In this document: one piece after another, positions 49,001-60,539 of the stretch
Layout: each line of letters starts with the position of its first letter
How positions within the stretch are numbered: position 1 is the stretch's first letter
DNA from: Gonium pectorale
Taxonomy: Eukaryota > Chlorophyta > Chlorophyceae > Chlamydomonadales > Volvocaceae
NCBI GenBank assembly: GCA_001584585.1
Contig: LSYV01000018.1
Span: forward strand, 1,043,900-1,107,899
Reading direction: 5' to 3'
Length of the DNA: 64,000 nt
The notes under the pieces: generated by a model
The model's input: only the letters and a program-made list of their open reading frames with translations
What the model was told of the DNA's origin: nothing
Databases searched by the model: none
Program-made: the position numbers and the translations under genes

Positions 49001-52000
49001 TCTGCCCGCCTGCTCGTCTGCTCGTCTACCTCGCCATACCCTGTACTCGGCGCCCTGCTGGAAACATCACACCCCCGGGTGTGTATGTCCGTAGAGGTTG
49101 CTCCCCCGTTTCTGATTCTCAGTCCGTGCCGGGTGCCGCATGCCGCGGCCCCACGCCGGGTCCCCACCGCCCAATCCACCATTGCCGGGTGCCCACGTGC
49201 CGCATCAAATGGGCTCTGACCCACCACGTACCAAAAGGATTGGAGCCCAAATTCCGGAACCGGCGGCATATCATCAGAGTAGTAGAAGTCCTGTGGTCGG
49301 GGCGGACCAGCAGCTTTTCGGCGTGACACTTGACTCGACTCGATGACAGCGCGTTAGCCAGTCCCAACGGATAATGCGCGGGCCCACGGTACGTCTTCGG
49401 AGGCCCGATGGCGCTCTGGGCGCCCTCCCCGACTGCGGGGTGCGCATGCCGTGCATACGCTGCAGGTTCAATGATTCTGTGGGCGCCTTCCGCCCCCAGC
49501 AAGGTAGCCCCCAGCAAGGTAGCCCCCAGCGCCCCACAGACGGATTGCATCTGGGGACACTGGCGCGTGTTGCAGCGCCCTGCCCGCAGGCCAATCAAGG
49601 CTCCGCCACGCCAGGTGTCAACCTCAATCCAAGGTCGCCCCTGCGTTCCCCTGCGCACAGTCCCTCCACCCGCTTGACGGGGAGGGGAGTGCCGCGGGGC
49701 CGCCGGCTTCTGGTGGTCCCAGCGCGCCGCCGAACCAGCCACCACCTCCTCCTACAACCCCCCCGGTGCTACAAACGCAGACGGCCGACCTGGTTCGCCT
49801 CACGGTCCACGTGCATGTGAGTGCAACTCCCGCGCCCCCACGCCCAGCCCGCACCTCGTCCAAGTTAAACTTGAGCTTGGGCTTGGGCCAGCTGAGCGCC
49901 GTGACGCCGCGGCGCCGCGCAAACACGCCGTCGTAAAGGCGGCCGTTGTAGAACACAGCCTGGCCGGGCGCGCCGTCCGCCGTGGTGGCGGCCTCGGGGT
50001 CAGGGCTGAACCTGCGGGCGGGCGGCGCGAGATGCAGCAGTGCCGCAGGTAGAGCGCAGTGTCCAGGGGCATGACGCTCCTGTGCGACTTGACGTGAAAC
50101 AAAGGCCTGGGAGGGGCGACCTCCCGGGTGTTACATGGACGAACGGCAATGGACACCTACCACTCCAAGACGGGCACCTCCCGGGTGACCACTTGATCCT
50201 CGGGGATGTCTATCACCGTGCCGTAGTACAGCGGCCGGCCGACGGTGGCGGAGGCTGGCCCGATTGAGTCTGCCGCCACCGGGAAGACGGACTCCAGACC
50301 CGAGGCATCCGCGGCCTTCGCGCGCCAGCGCACCATGTCCCCGGCGCTAAAGGCCGCGTGCGGAATGGTCGCGCTGAAGACCTCGACGCCATCTGCGGGG
50401 CGACGCGAGTTCGCGCGGCCAATTCGTTTGGCTCACGCACTTAAAGATGCGAAGGCCTGTGATGTCGCGAGGTTTCACCCACGGTGCGTTACCCTGGAAG
50501 AGCGCGTTCCGCACCCCCACTTCCGAGCCTTGCCCTGTCCGTAACGCATACATGAAGCCGCACCCCAACACTAATTACATCCAAGGGCGCCTCCCATCCG
50601 CCCGCCAGCTCGCCCATCACGCGGCCACACGGTACTCGCGCCCCCGCGGCGCCGTGGGGCCCTCCTCAGGACCCGTCTCCGTGCTTGAGACTGGGGGCGG
50701 TCACTGGAGGCGGTTTTCCTCCATCGGTCCCCCTCCATCAGTGCCTCCCCCCGCCATACAAACTACCCTCAACGAGCCGGCCCGACACCCTCAACCCGGC
50801 ACACCCATTGCAGCCAACTTAACCCCCCCGAGCGCGCTCACAAGATACCAGTGCCTGGCCATGTCCCACCCATGATTCATGGGGGCGTCACGAACTTTTT
50901 TTGCCGCCGCCACAGTGCGGAGGTGAACTCCCAACTCAGCCCCGGCACCAATGCGGCAGGGCATGCCTGTTACAGCATGTTCGCGCAAGCACCCAACCCA
51001 TATGCTGGCCGCACCTGCGCCCGTCTCGACCCGTTGCGCCGCCACCTGCTGCTCTTGTCCCCAATTGACCACGTACAGAAGCGCCACCTTGCCCTCGCCC
51101 ACCGGGCCCAGGTTGGGCGCCGTGCTGATGTTGACAACGATGTCCTCACCCAGTGGCGGCCGGGGGGCTCCGGGCCGGGGGCGGGTGACGCTGCAGGGGC
51201 GCAGCCCCGGCGGCAGACGGTTACAAAATTGCAAAGTTACAGGCACCGGCCAAAGCCGGGGAGGCAATGTGTAGATTGTGAGTAGATAGGGGGTAGGTGG
51301 CCCACGGCGATGGGTTCAGGGGCCTCATGCCGGTCAGATGGGTGCTGCCCGAAGGACCAGACAGTTGCGGGTCCTTGAACCAGCGGGCTGTGGGCCCAAC
51401 GTGCCAGCTCTTGACATGACAGTAATGCTGTCCAGACTGTGTGGCTGCATTACTGGGAGGGACGTCTTTGGACCGCATTACTGCGAGGGACGGCTTCGGG
51501 CCTGGTGGAGGCACCGAGCCCGTGGTATGCGCAGCGCCATAACGGGATGCAGCTGCCTGCAGGTGCCGGGGGACGGGTGGCCACTTGACTCGAGAGCCGC
51601 ACATAACAGCGGCTGCAGAAGGGTGGCAGCGTGGCACTCGTGTACACCGCACCACATCGCTAGGACTCACTTGTAAATGAAGGGCCCAGTCTGAAAGGGC
51701 CCGGAGTTTGCGGCGCCGGGAGTGGGGCTCGCTAGGTAGGTGAGGGGTGCTGATGTGCCGCCGGCTTGTTGGGGCACGCCGAACGAGACGTTGGCCCATT
51801 GCCTGCGCACGATTATCGGTCGGCTGTTGGTGTCTACTTTTTTGCATGTCGCTTGGCTATGACCAGGGCGGTTGAATGGCTCAGAGGTCACGCCATCAAG
51901 GATACCAGCTGCAGCGCGCACACGCCGTGCAAGGTAGCCACCTCTGAACCGGTTTTAGCCAGACCCAGCTGTGTGGCCGCACTCGCCTGGGCAGCAGCGG

Positions 52001-53758
52001 ACCAACCGTGCTGGCGATGCGTCCGTCGGGTCGCAGCAGGTTCAGCTGCTCGCCTTGGCCCGACAGCTTGAAGCTGGCGCGCAGCGGCGGCGGAGAGCTG
52101 GCGTTGCCGGTGGGCGCCGGCAACGCGTTCTTGCGGCCTGGGGCGACAGTCGGGGGTGCGACTCCCTAGGATACTATACCGGTGGGCGCGTTACAACACC
52201 TCGCCACATACGGCTGGGCACAGAAAACAAATATGGCTAAGCCGTGTTCCAGGCACCAAAGCTGTCTGGTGCCGGTTCGGGGCACAGCAGCAGCCTATGA
52301 CAGTCACGGCGGCAAGAGCGCCAGCCCAACGGAACCGGCATCGCAGCCCACAACACCGCATCAAAACACAGGTCGTTCCGATACGTGCACGGCGGCTTAT
52401 CTCAGGTCGAGATCATACCTGACGCATACACGAGCAGATACCCGCCCGCCGCTATGGCCGTCTCCCCGGGGAATTCCCAGGTGTCTCCTCTTTGGCCTTG
52501 CAGCTGCCAGCCCTGCACCATGCAAGGGGAGACGGGGCCATGGGTAGAGGGAGGGCATGGCTTGCACTATGCGGCGCGCGAGTTCAGCAGTACCTCTGTC
52601 CTGCCCCAAGCTGCTGCGTGCAAGCCGTATTGAGGACTTTTTGAGATGCATCGGTTCGCATCGCTCGTAAGGGTGCCTCCCCCTCATAACACCGTCAGTC
52701 TCCTCCCCCCTTGTGGCGCGCTGACGCGACGCCGTCCCTGGCCGCCCCGCCCCGGCCCACTCGAGGGGTCCACTCGGCGTGGGCCCACCCGGTGCTCAAG
52801 CTTCTCGGAGCAAAGCCCGGCAAGGGTGCCCGCCTCGGCTTTCGGCTCCTGTGTGCGGTAGTTTCCCTGTACAGAACTCCCCTGCTCCACAACCCAAACT
52901 CCCTCGTTCCTCCTTCGCTAGTAACGCTGAACAGAGTACCTCTAGAGCCAAAGCTACTCGCAACAAAAAAGGAAACGCTGCAGTTGGGGAGCCACACCTC
53001 TACGGACATACGCACCCGAAGGCCCGCCCGGTACCGCCCGCCAGCAGGGCGGGCGGGCGGTACAGAAAAAAGCAAGCGAGCGAGCAGACGCACCCAACAT
53101 CCGGTCCTGGACGGGACAGCTTACCAGGGCATCGTTGATACTACGTTGTTACCTCGTTCGAATGGTCGCGGGCGGTCTTCGCCCGACTTCACACCGGTCC
53201 ATCGGCGAGCAGCGGTGACCAGACCCGCGTGCGCCCGACCCGCCCACCCGAAACGACGAACGTCGATAACCCTTTCTAGGGAATGATCAGCAGCGGCCCC
53301 TGCCTCGTGGCGATGCGTTTTGAGCATCCTTGTCCTAAAGTGCATGTGCGTCCCCGCCCATGCGCGGCCCCATGCCCCACCTTCAGCGACACCTCCTGCT
53401 CGCCCCCATTGTACAGTTCCAACCAATCGGGGCTGTCGCCCAGCTCGTCCAGTACGGCACCACGGTTCACCGCCATCATCTCGTTGATGCGGACGCCGCC
53501 AGTGTCGCCACCGCGGCCTGCATAGCCGGCTGCAGCGGCGCCGTTGGCGGCGCCGTTGATCTCATACGCCGCAAGGCCGGACAAGGCGGCTGAAGCGAAG
53601 AGCGCCGCCACGAGCAGAATGCTGCCGGGGGAGACAATCCAGCGACCCGCGGGTCGTCCAGCGGGACGGGCGGGTCGGGAAAGCGATGTCCTTAGCATGC
53701 GCGTGTGGGGGTCGCGCATCGCGGCAGCGCCCTGAAATCGTTGCTTCAAGCAGTTCAT
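43018..53758 (-). CDS. Membrane-anchored CotH-kinase-like protein with N- and C-terminal lamin-tail domains
   Basis: The start ATG at 53758 opens an exon (53758-53381) with a hydrophobic anchor (SILLVAALFASAALSGLAAY) and the start of a lamin-tail domain (INEMMAVNRG, DWLELYNGG). That domain continues in 52512-52419 (GGYLLVYASG) and 52137-52007 (ASFKLSGQGEQLNLLRPDG), then near 51800-51667. CotH-family segments follow: QAVFYNGRLYDGVFARRRG (near 49930), ERSYMKEPLAL (48750), MRDAGVIAPYSFYLHVRLNG (48435-48310), ADEDWQLLANL (about 47490), VVNNMDRCTKNFFMYMHPG (about 47100-47160), the acidic metal/ATP motif LPWDMDGSFGQDNG (46470), GTYNHLYDALL (about 45690) and TRSLYLRRLRTLADKYL (about 45290). Terminal exons 44550-44420, 44170-44029 and 43232-43018 give a second lamin-tail domain (EDFVEVANANPFAVDMSGW, VADVAAFRQ). 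CotH proteins include bacterial spore-coat kinases; activity here is inferred. Several middle exon borders, and the join after 52007, remain unresolved. Confidence 0.8.
47164..47246 (+). repeat. Hexanucleotide array (GCGGGT)n, about 14 units
   Basis: An uninterrupted 83-bp array of GCGGGT. On the minus strand it reads as (CACCCG)n and ends in CACCCGCAG, directly against the exon that begins ATCATCAACAACC (coding IINN). It therefore appears to supply the polypyrimidine-like tract and AG of a CotH-gene acceptor. The poly-(Arg-Thr) and poly-(His-Pro) frames it creates are artefacts. Confidence 0.85.
48505..48624 (+). repeat. Perfect 60-bp tandem duplication
   Basis: Positions 48505-48564 and 48565-48624 are identical. 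The unit begins GCGCCGCGGTTAGGGG and ends GCGCGGTTCGC. It lies in an intron of the CotH gene, between the exons near 48750-48706 and 48435-48310. Perfect identity suggests a recent event. Confidence 0.9.
49015..49120 (-). repeat. Dispersed repeat family, well-conserved inverted copy
   Basis: Read on the minus strand this matches 63880-63994 over about 100 bp with few differences. The match includes CCTCTACGGACATACACAC, GTGTGATGTTTCCAGCAGGG and GCCGAGTACAGGG. It lies in a CotH-gene intron. A short internal palindrome (CACAC ... GTGTG) is kept in both copies. Confidence 0.8.
52950..53080 (+). repeat. Dispersed repeat family, diverged copy
   Basis: An A-rich block with CTGCAG is followed by CACCTCTACGGACATACGCAC, then a GC-rich stretch ending CAGCAGGGCGGG and GTACAG. 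The order matches the copies at 49015 and 63880, with insertions. It lies in the first intron of the CotH gene. Confidence 0.55.
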
Positions 53759-54734
53759 GTGACTATTGTTGTGCGACTCTCAGGCGCAGCGCGGGTCGCG
53801 CCTACGCCAGCAAGTAAGGAGTCGAATGCCTGCTCAACTTTGCTGCGTCGCTAACTTTGCTGAAGTCAGTAACTGTGCTAGCCATCCTTGTAGAAGAAGG
53901 TTTTCAGGGTGAAGGGCCAGGAGTTGCAGGAAGGAGCCATCATGGCTCGGGGTTCGTACGTGATGGGCAGTTGTCTGACTTTACACCTTTCATCACACAT
54001 GGCACACAGCTTCCACTCGCGGGAACGGCAGGCACACATGCGGAAAAGGAAACGCTATGCGCCAGCACAAAGAATCGTAAAGCGTGCAAGGAAAGTTCCG
54101 TGATAAGTGATACTCTACAACTCCCTCCGACGACGATGGACCACCATACATGTGAGTCCGAGTACGGCTTAGGGAAATCAGCTGTGTTATGTCAAGCAGC
54201 AAGAAACGCTTGTGGCGTCCCCTAACTCGAAGCACAAAGCACGGGCGTCTCTCGCGCTCAGACAGGACGAGTGGAACCACATTCCTTTCGGGCAGGCAAC
54301 CGAGAGCATCCTGCCGCATACATGCGCGGAACGTTAGCACGAGGACAGCAGCACCGGCGCCGCAAGTTGCTCAAACGTAGTCCGTCGCGCAAGAGCCGGA
54401 CCCCGGCCCCTTCCGTCCAGTCCCATCACACCTGCAAAGCATGAGCACCAACCAAGCCGCAGCCGCGGGCGCAGGCCAGGTGATTTGCCTGTGCCCACCC
54501 GGCGCGCTTTTCGGCGAACAAAACCAAACCAGTTTAAGGGTCATCACTCCTGCAACACCAAAGCCAAACGGAACTCTAGGCTGGCCGGGCGCATCGGGTC
54601 CCTCGCTGCACGCTCGAGGACTCCGGGCTCACAGACCAAAATGGCGAGTCCACCGCCCGACCGCGATTGCCGCGGCGCGCCCGCAGCCAGCCGCCAAGGG
54701 CCGGGGCCCCTTGACACCGCCATTCACCAGCCGC
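53759..54734. other. Intergenic: glutamine synthetase 3' region and CotH upstream region
   Basis: Both flanking genes run on the minus strand. A minus-strand TGTAA (TTACA at 53981-53985) lies about 750 bp after the glutamine synthetase stop and only about 220 bp upstream of the CotH start. The GS 3' UTR and CotH promoter would therefore share this segment. No other gene was seen. Confidence 0.5.
53981..53985 (-). terminator. TGTAA polyadenylation motif, probable glutamine synthetase 3' end
   Basis: On the minus strand this reads TGTAA and is the only copy seen between the glutamine synthetase stop and the CotH start. The assignment is positional. Confidence 0.45.
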
Positions 54735-57700
54735 TTAGAGCAGGCAGGTGGTCTCCACAATCAGGCGAGTCACGACGTAGGGGTCAAGGTTGGAGGCGGG
54801 GCGGCGGTCCTCGTAGTAGCCGCTCTTCTCCACAGGCACCATGCGGCCGACGCGGATGGAGCAGCCGCGGTTGGCCACGCCCCAGCTGAAGTCGTTCATG
54901 CTGCTCGTCTCGTGCTTGCCCGTCAGGCGGCGCTCGTTGCCCTCGCCGTAGGCGGCAATGTGCACGGCGTGGCGCGCCTCCAGCTTGGCGCAGTGCTGCT
55001 GAATGACCTGCGGGGGTAGGGCGGAATGGGGCTACAGGTCACAAAGAATGCTCGTAGGGTGGTGAGGTGGGGTCAATAGCCGGGGCGATATCATTAGGAG
55101 GCTGCTCAGGAGCCAGGGGAGAACGAGAGCAGGTCCTTCACGTCAGGGCATGTGCATATTACGTACACAGCCTAAGCACCGAAAGAGCAAGCCGTGGAGG
55201 ATCCTGCTCCTCCCCCCGGCAGCCCTTGTGCCTGTCGAGGCAGTTGCACTACAGGTAGCCCGAGCCAGGCGGCCAAATACAATAAATGGCAAGCGTGACC
55301 ACGCGAGGCACCGAATGGCGTCCAATAGACCCTGTAGTACTCACGTCCCAGCCGCCGGGAGCAGTGCGGGTGCCCTTGGTGGAGAAGTTGGTGTGGCCGC
55401 CCGAGCCGTTCCAGTCGCCGGGGATGGGCTTGGGGTCGAACGACACCTCCACATTGAACATCTCGCACACGCGGTACATGATGTAGCGGCTCATCCACAG
55501 GTGGTCGCCCATCTCGATGCCCTCGCAGGGGCCAACCTGAGGGGATTTGGGGAAGGCCCCGAATGCAGTGAGCGATGCGGCAGCAGCGGGCGACCCTTTT
55601 GCGGTGTGGGTAGTCGCGGAGCGTGGCCCCTGCCGTAACCCAACGCTGTTAACACACGTCCCGTAACCCAGTCGTAAGCGCCAGATGACCCACGGCGAGT
55701 GAGCTACCGAGAAAGCGAGGATTCGACCCCAACCCATCCGTTCAAACACTCTGGACTAACCTGGTACTCCCACTGCGAGGGCAACACCTCAGCGTTCACG
55801 CCGCTGATGTTGACGCCAGCGGCAAGGCACAGCCTGAGGTGGAAAAGGGTGCCACAACGCAGCAGCGGCGGGGGCACTCTCAGCTACACAGCGGCAGACC
55901 GACGAGGCGCAGGACGCCTCTCCGAGCGGAATGCCCCGGCCTCGCGCCGGACAGTGAGCCACCCCAACCCCGCGTTGCCCGTTGCCGAACGGTCCCCTAA
56001 GATATGCGCCTCGGTCCTCTCTACTAATGCCTTCTAACCCTCTCCCGTTGCCCCGGTCCCCACTCGCCGAGCAAGCCGCCCTTCCCACTCGGAACGGACC
56101 ACATGCACGGGATCAGGGACGGCGCTGGCTCCTCTATGCAGTGCCGGGGCCAGATCAGATCCCTGAAGCCGGGCAGATGCTCACAAGGGCGCCAGGCGGT
56201 CAGCCGCTGCTGCGTACCTGTAGTGCACCTCCGCGACGTCACGTCCGATGGCCACGCCGGCGCCGGCCGAGCAGTAGTAGGGGCCCTGGGGGGCGGGGTA
56301 GCCTCCCTTTGGCCAGCCCAGCGGCCACTTCGTGATGGCGTTGAGCAGCGTGTACTCCTGCTCGATGCCGAACCAAGGCTCCTCGGCCTTGGCCTTCTCC
56401 ATTATCTGGCAGGGCAGGGCGGGCGAGGCCAGAGGAGTTGCATGGGCGTTCAGCTCAACACAGATGGGAGTGGGATTGAACTGCATCGATAACGAGAGGG
56501 AACGGCAGCGTACTCCTCTCCCACATCCCCGATCTGCCCCAACCAGACGTTTTTATGGGAATGCCGGATGGCAATTCCAGGCCCTTAGGAGTACTCCGTG
56601 GAGCTGAGAGCATGCAGCTGCCTTCGTGCTGAGAGCATGCAGCCGCCTTCGTGCGTAGGGGATGACTGCCAGCTAGCAGGCCGCAAGCTGGCTGTGGTAG
56701 ATGCATCGGAGGAGGACTGCCAACGTCCCAGGGCCCTTGGGAAAGCCCTATTCGCGCTGCCGGGGTAGGCATAGCCTCGATAGCGCAACCCCCGCAAACA
56801 ACACGACTAGACATGCGCCGATGCTCTCGGTACGCCGTACGCGAGACCTACAGTAGAACCCATCCCGGGGCAGCCAACAACAAAACATTTCACCCGTCGC
56901 GGACGAGACGTTCGCCCGTGCAACATGGGCCAGCATCTCTGCAGCCCGCAGTGACGCACCTCGGCGCAGGCGGCGCGGGTGTTGGTGGGAATGGGCTTGG
57001 GCGCATCCAGCGTGCCATCGGACTTGACCTTGGGCGGCACGTAGCAGTCGCACATCACCAGGATGTTGTCGCCGCCGCTTCGGGCCGGAGGGAATGGGAG
57101 GTTGTGGTTTAAGGGCACACTCCGTCCAGGTAAAAAGGACATATGTCCGAAGTCGGCGGTCAGGTAGGCAGCGGTCATCGGCTAGGGTATTGGCAAAATG
57201 TGACGACGGGCAGCGGTCGACACGTTGAAGCGGGGCATCCGATGGGGTACGGCCCATGCAGCCATGAACTACCGGAACGACCGCCTGTAGCGACCTTCAG
57301 TTCCCGCAGTGCACAGGAACGCGGCGTATGCACAGGGTCCGTAACTGAGCTCACCGGAAGGGGTCCTTGAAGATGCTCCGGGGGATCAAGTACACCTCGC
57401 TGTCGTGGCCGGGGGCCTGGCCGGTGGACGAGCCGTCGTAGTTCCAGTGCGGCAGCTCCTGTGGGGTACGGCCGGCCCAGATACACCGCAAATAGTGGCG
57501 AAAGAAGCTGCGTCATTCTAAGGTGATGCGCAGATGCAATGCGGCGACGCAGAAGCAGGCGCATCCTGAAGCGGTAACGAGCACCCCTGTGCAGCGAAAG
57601 CCGTGTAGGGGTAGCTGGGTCAAATGCGTGAAGGCCCCCATCCGCTGAAAGGCGAACCGGGGAACCACTCACATCGGGGCTTGAGGGGACCTTGGTCAGG

Positions 57701-58086
57701 GTGCGAGACTTGGACCGGAGGTCCTGCATGGAGCCGCCAATCCACACATACTCGGCGGTTATCTTGCCGCCCTGGTCCGTGACGGTCGACAGGAAATGCC
57801 GGGTGATCGATTGGTCCAGCAGGCTGTCAAGGGGAGGGGAGGGAAAGGCCACAGTTGTGATAGAGGGACGCGGGAGCGGGGTATGCCCCCGCGGCGTGTC
57901 CGCACCGTGTCATTGTCCAGAACGGCGTGACAGTACACATACTCAGAACAAAACAGGAAGGAGAGGAAGGCCAAGGAAGGCATGCACCTGACAAGCCAAG
58001 TGTCGGCAAGTGCTGGCCCTTGAATTTGCGCCTCACCTCCCAATCTTCTCATCCGTCGCAAACACACCAACGGATCCGGCCGCCAT
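54735..58086 (-). CDS. GLN1: Glutamine synthetase, cytosolic type (GSII)
   Basis: Exons from the start: 58086-58037, 57823-57673, 57458-57355, 57077-56960, 56405-56218, 55833-55761, 55536-55345, 55007-54735; total 1,149 nt, 382 residues, every junction GT-AG and in phase. The enzyme condenses ammonium and glutamate to glutamine using ATP, the entry step of nitrogen assimilation. The protein begins [16 protein letters not shown] with no transit peptide, which points to the cytosol. Signatures: [38 protein letters not shown], the glycine-rich ATP site [37 protein letters not shown] and [10 protein letters not shown]; it ends [13 protein letters not shown]. From memory, the length and most of the sequence agree with Chlamydomonas cytosolic GLN1, so the gene appears intact. 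Upstream elements were not resolved. Confidence 0.97.
56603..56652 (+). repeat. 25-bp tandem duplication in a glutamine synthetase intron
   Basis: Two adjacent 25-bp units beginning GCTGAGAGCATGCAGC differ by one base. They lie in the intron between the exons 57077-56960 and 56405-56218. Confidence 0.75.
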
Positions 58087-58733
58087 TCCTCGAGCTGCAA
58101 GGACAGGGGAGCAAAACAGCACCTCCATCAATCCACCGAACCGTCAACTCCAGGCTGCAAGAAGCAGACGTTTCGACATGGCTGAATCCGGAACAGGGGG
58201 CATTTGGCATTGGAGATTATGAACCCTACCGAGGACACAAGCGTATCAGAGGACACAAGCAAGGGCGACAAAGCCGGCAGCCAGCTATATGGACCACAAT
58301 ATTGACATGGGCGACATGCAGTAGTTAAATGTGGCAATAGTAGAACAACCGGCGTTCCGGCGCATCAATCGCCTGATTGCTGGCACAACGCGCCCGAGGC
58401 TGCCCTGCCCTGGCCCACAACTCCGGGCATAATCAACAAAACAGTCGACAGTAAAAGCATGCACGGAGTAATGCAAGGCGCCCCAGGCGAACCTGCTGAG
58501 GTGGTCGAAGAGCGTCGGCGTTGGGTTGGCAGATGCGAATAGAACAATCCCCAAAGGCAGGCGCACGAAGGACTTATATGTCTTAGTCTGAGCGGGCGAC
58601 ATAGAAGTACTAAATCCGCGCTCCTCTCCCGTACGCGGCACGTGGCCAAGTAGGGTTGTTGTGCTGTGTGCGGCCGTTTCGGAAGTATCGCCCTGGTCTA
58701 GTCGAGGGGTCTGCTTCGACTATAGCGACCTAC

Positions 58734-59401
58734 CTGGACCCGAATTCGACTGCTTGGGCAGCTCAGAGGATGCGATTGGTCGCGGGCTTGTAGTCGGGCT
58801 TGTCGCGGGGCGAAGGCTCGCCGACTGTCTTGAGCTTCGGCTTGCTGTCCGACTGGTTCGGCCGGTTACGCTCGCACTTGAGGGGCGAATTTGCGGAAGA
58901 ACTGGCTTGGTGAACGATGGGCCTGATGGGTCAGGGAGCAACAGTGGCAGCCCTTCAAATAAGTAAACCCAATCCAACACGTGTATCCCGGTGTAGGTAT
59001 GTTTTGACGGGCAGCAACTCAGCGGCCGCTCGCCCATGCCTCCATGGCACAGAACCAGTGAAGCCCCAGCACCACACCGGTCATGTTAAACACACCGTAC
59101 ATATTGCCGATTATGCAGAGGCTCCTGCAATCACAAGCACTAAAGAAACGCCATGCCGGCGGGCCATGGGCGGTCCCCAATCAGGCCACCGCGCCAGCGG
59201 AACCCAAGGCCATGACAATTTCACGCACACAATGTACCTGAGGCAACCTGAGCGGTTACACTGGTGGAGATGTGGGCGGAGTCGTCGGCCGTCGGTCGCA
59301 CTGCGGGCTTAGCTTTGGTCTCCGACGACGCCTGCAGCTCCCCACTCTCCTTCTTTGGCGCAGTGTTGCTGTTGCGAGACTGGGCCACGGGCACGCTCGC
59401 A
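58734..59401 (-). CDS. Two exons of an unrecognised Ser/Thr/Pro-rich protein (partial model)
   Basis: Exon 59401-59238 reads ASVPVAQSRNSNTAPKKESG, continues with a Lys/Ser/Thr-rich run, and ends TSVTAQVAS before a GTACAT donor. Exon 58922-58734 follows in the correct phase (PSFTKPVLPQIRPSSASVTG, then Ser/Arg/Pro-rich, ending KQSNSGPG) before a GTAGGT donor. The open frame across both, the matching phase and the amino-acid bias argue for real coding sequence. No domain is visible; the product is probably disordered and basic. Upstream and downstream exons are not identified. One possible continuation from about 58702 stops near 58615. Confidence 0.45.
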
Positions 59402-60539
59402 CTGCACCCCTGTATAAGTGGGCGCGACTTTCAGAGTCTGTGGAGCTCTGCGTCAGCCTTGCAACGAGCTCTGCCCACCATAAGTTAGCTTTCTTTTGCT
59501 GAAGACTTCCTATGCGCGGTCATGCACTATCACTTGATCCCTATCGTCGGCGGGTATTTACTATAACAAGATAGAAAGAGAATTATAAGTCTTCGGAGTC
59601 CCCGTGCCGCGTTTCCCCGTGAATGCTCTAACCACCTACGGGCCCCTGTGACCGGACGAGCAGCGCCGTAGGAAACCGCTGCAGGAATCCGACACACGGC
59701 CTGTGGCTTCAGTGCTCAGTGCATTTGCAAAGTAAGGCCGCGCACTTCTCGACCGCGACTTCAAGGACTGTGACCATCATAGGATGAGGTGAGACATGCG
59801 TATGGGCTGCGTCCTGCTTAGAGTTCTATGCCGCGCCTTGACTTCTGGTCACCAGTGACGCTACCTGTGTAACTCCTGACACGTGTTCGATGTCACTGCG
59901 ACACTAGCATCCGTCGGTCATTAGAACGCCCTCGGCGCCTTCCTCAGTCCTGTCCTCGCTCTCCCCGCCGTTCCCGTGCTCAACCTGATACCGGTAGTGG
60001 TGCCCAAATCCTGCAGCGCAAGTATGGACACCACCTTGCCTTTGTTCACCCGACCCGCGGGCCGGCTGGGAAGGCTTGGACGTCACAAACGCGGCACGCA
60101 GCCCGGCTAGCACGAGTGATTGCGGGGATAGTCAGAACGTTGCACACGAAGCGGTTCGCCCTCACACAGTGGTGACATGGAGACCTGTAGAGCCCATGGC
60201 GCTGGGTGTGAAAGGCCCGCTGGCTTGATCACGGGCGAAGAGAGAGTTACGAACTCGGGGTCCGTGTTGGGCCAAGTGTGCGCACAGAGTGTTGTGTGGA
60301 GCCTAAGCCATACCAGTACCACGTAGACCTCGTGCCGAAAACACCTGCTGACCCCCCCCTCTTCTTTTCTGCCCCCTCTACCGACCCTCTCGAGTGGGAG
60401 ACGACCATGAAAAGTTGAGGGGTAGCATGTGAGCAAGTACAGGGTTGCAGGGTTGCAAGGGTCGTGCAGATCGAGGGGGCCGGTCCCCTTTGGGGGACCC
60501 AGGCCATTTCACCTGTAGCAAAGCAGCTGGGACATCATC
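59402..60539. other. Stretch without a recognised gene
   Basis: The left part may hold upstream exons of the minus-strand Ser/Thr/Pro-rich gene. A minus-strand frame at about 60000-59904 ends GGESEDRTEEGAEG then MTDGC and a stop; it looks exon-like but stands alone. The part near 59540-59600 is A/T-rich. Nothing else could be supported. Confidence 0.4.

Noticed and set aside
52695..53093. Minus-strand open frame of about 130 codons in the CotH first intron
   Set aside because: It falls on a copy of the dispersed repeat. The lamin-tail domain joins directly from 53381 to 52512 in phase without it.
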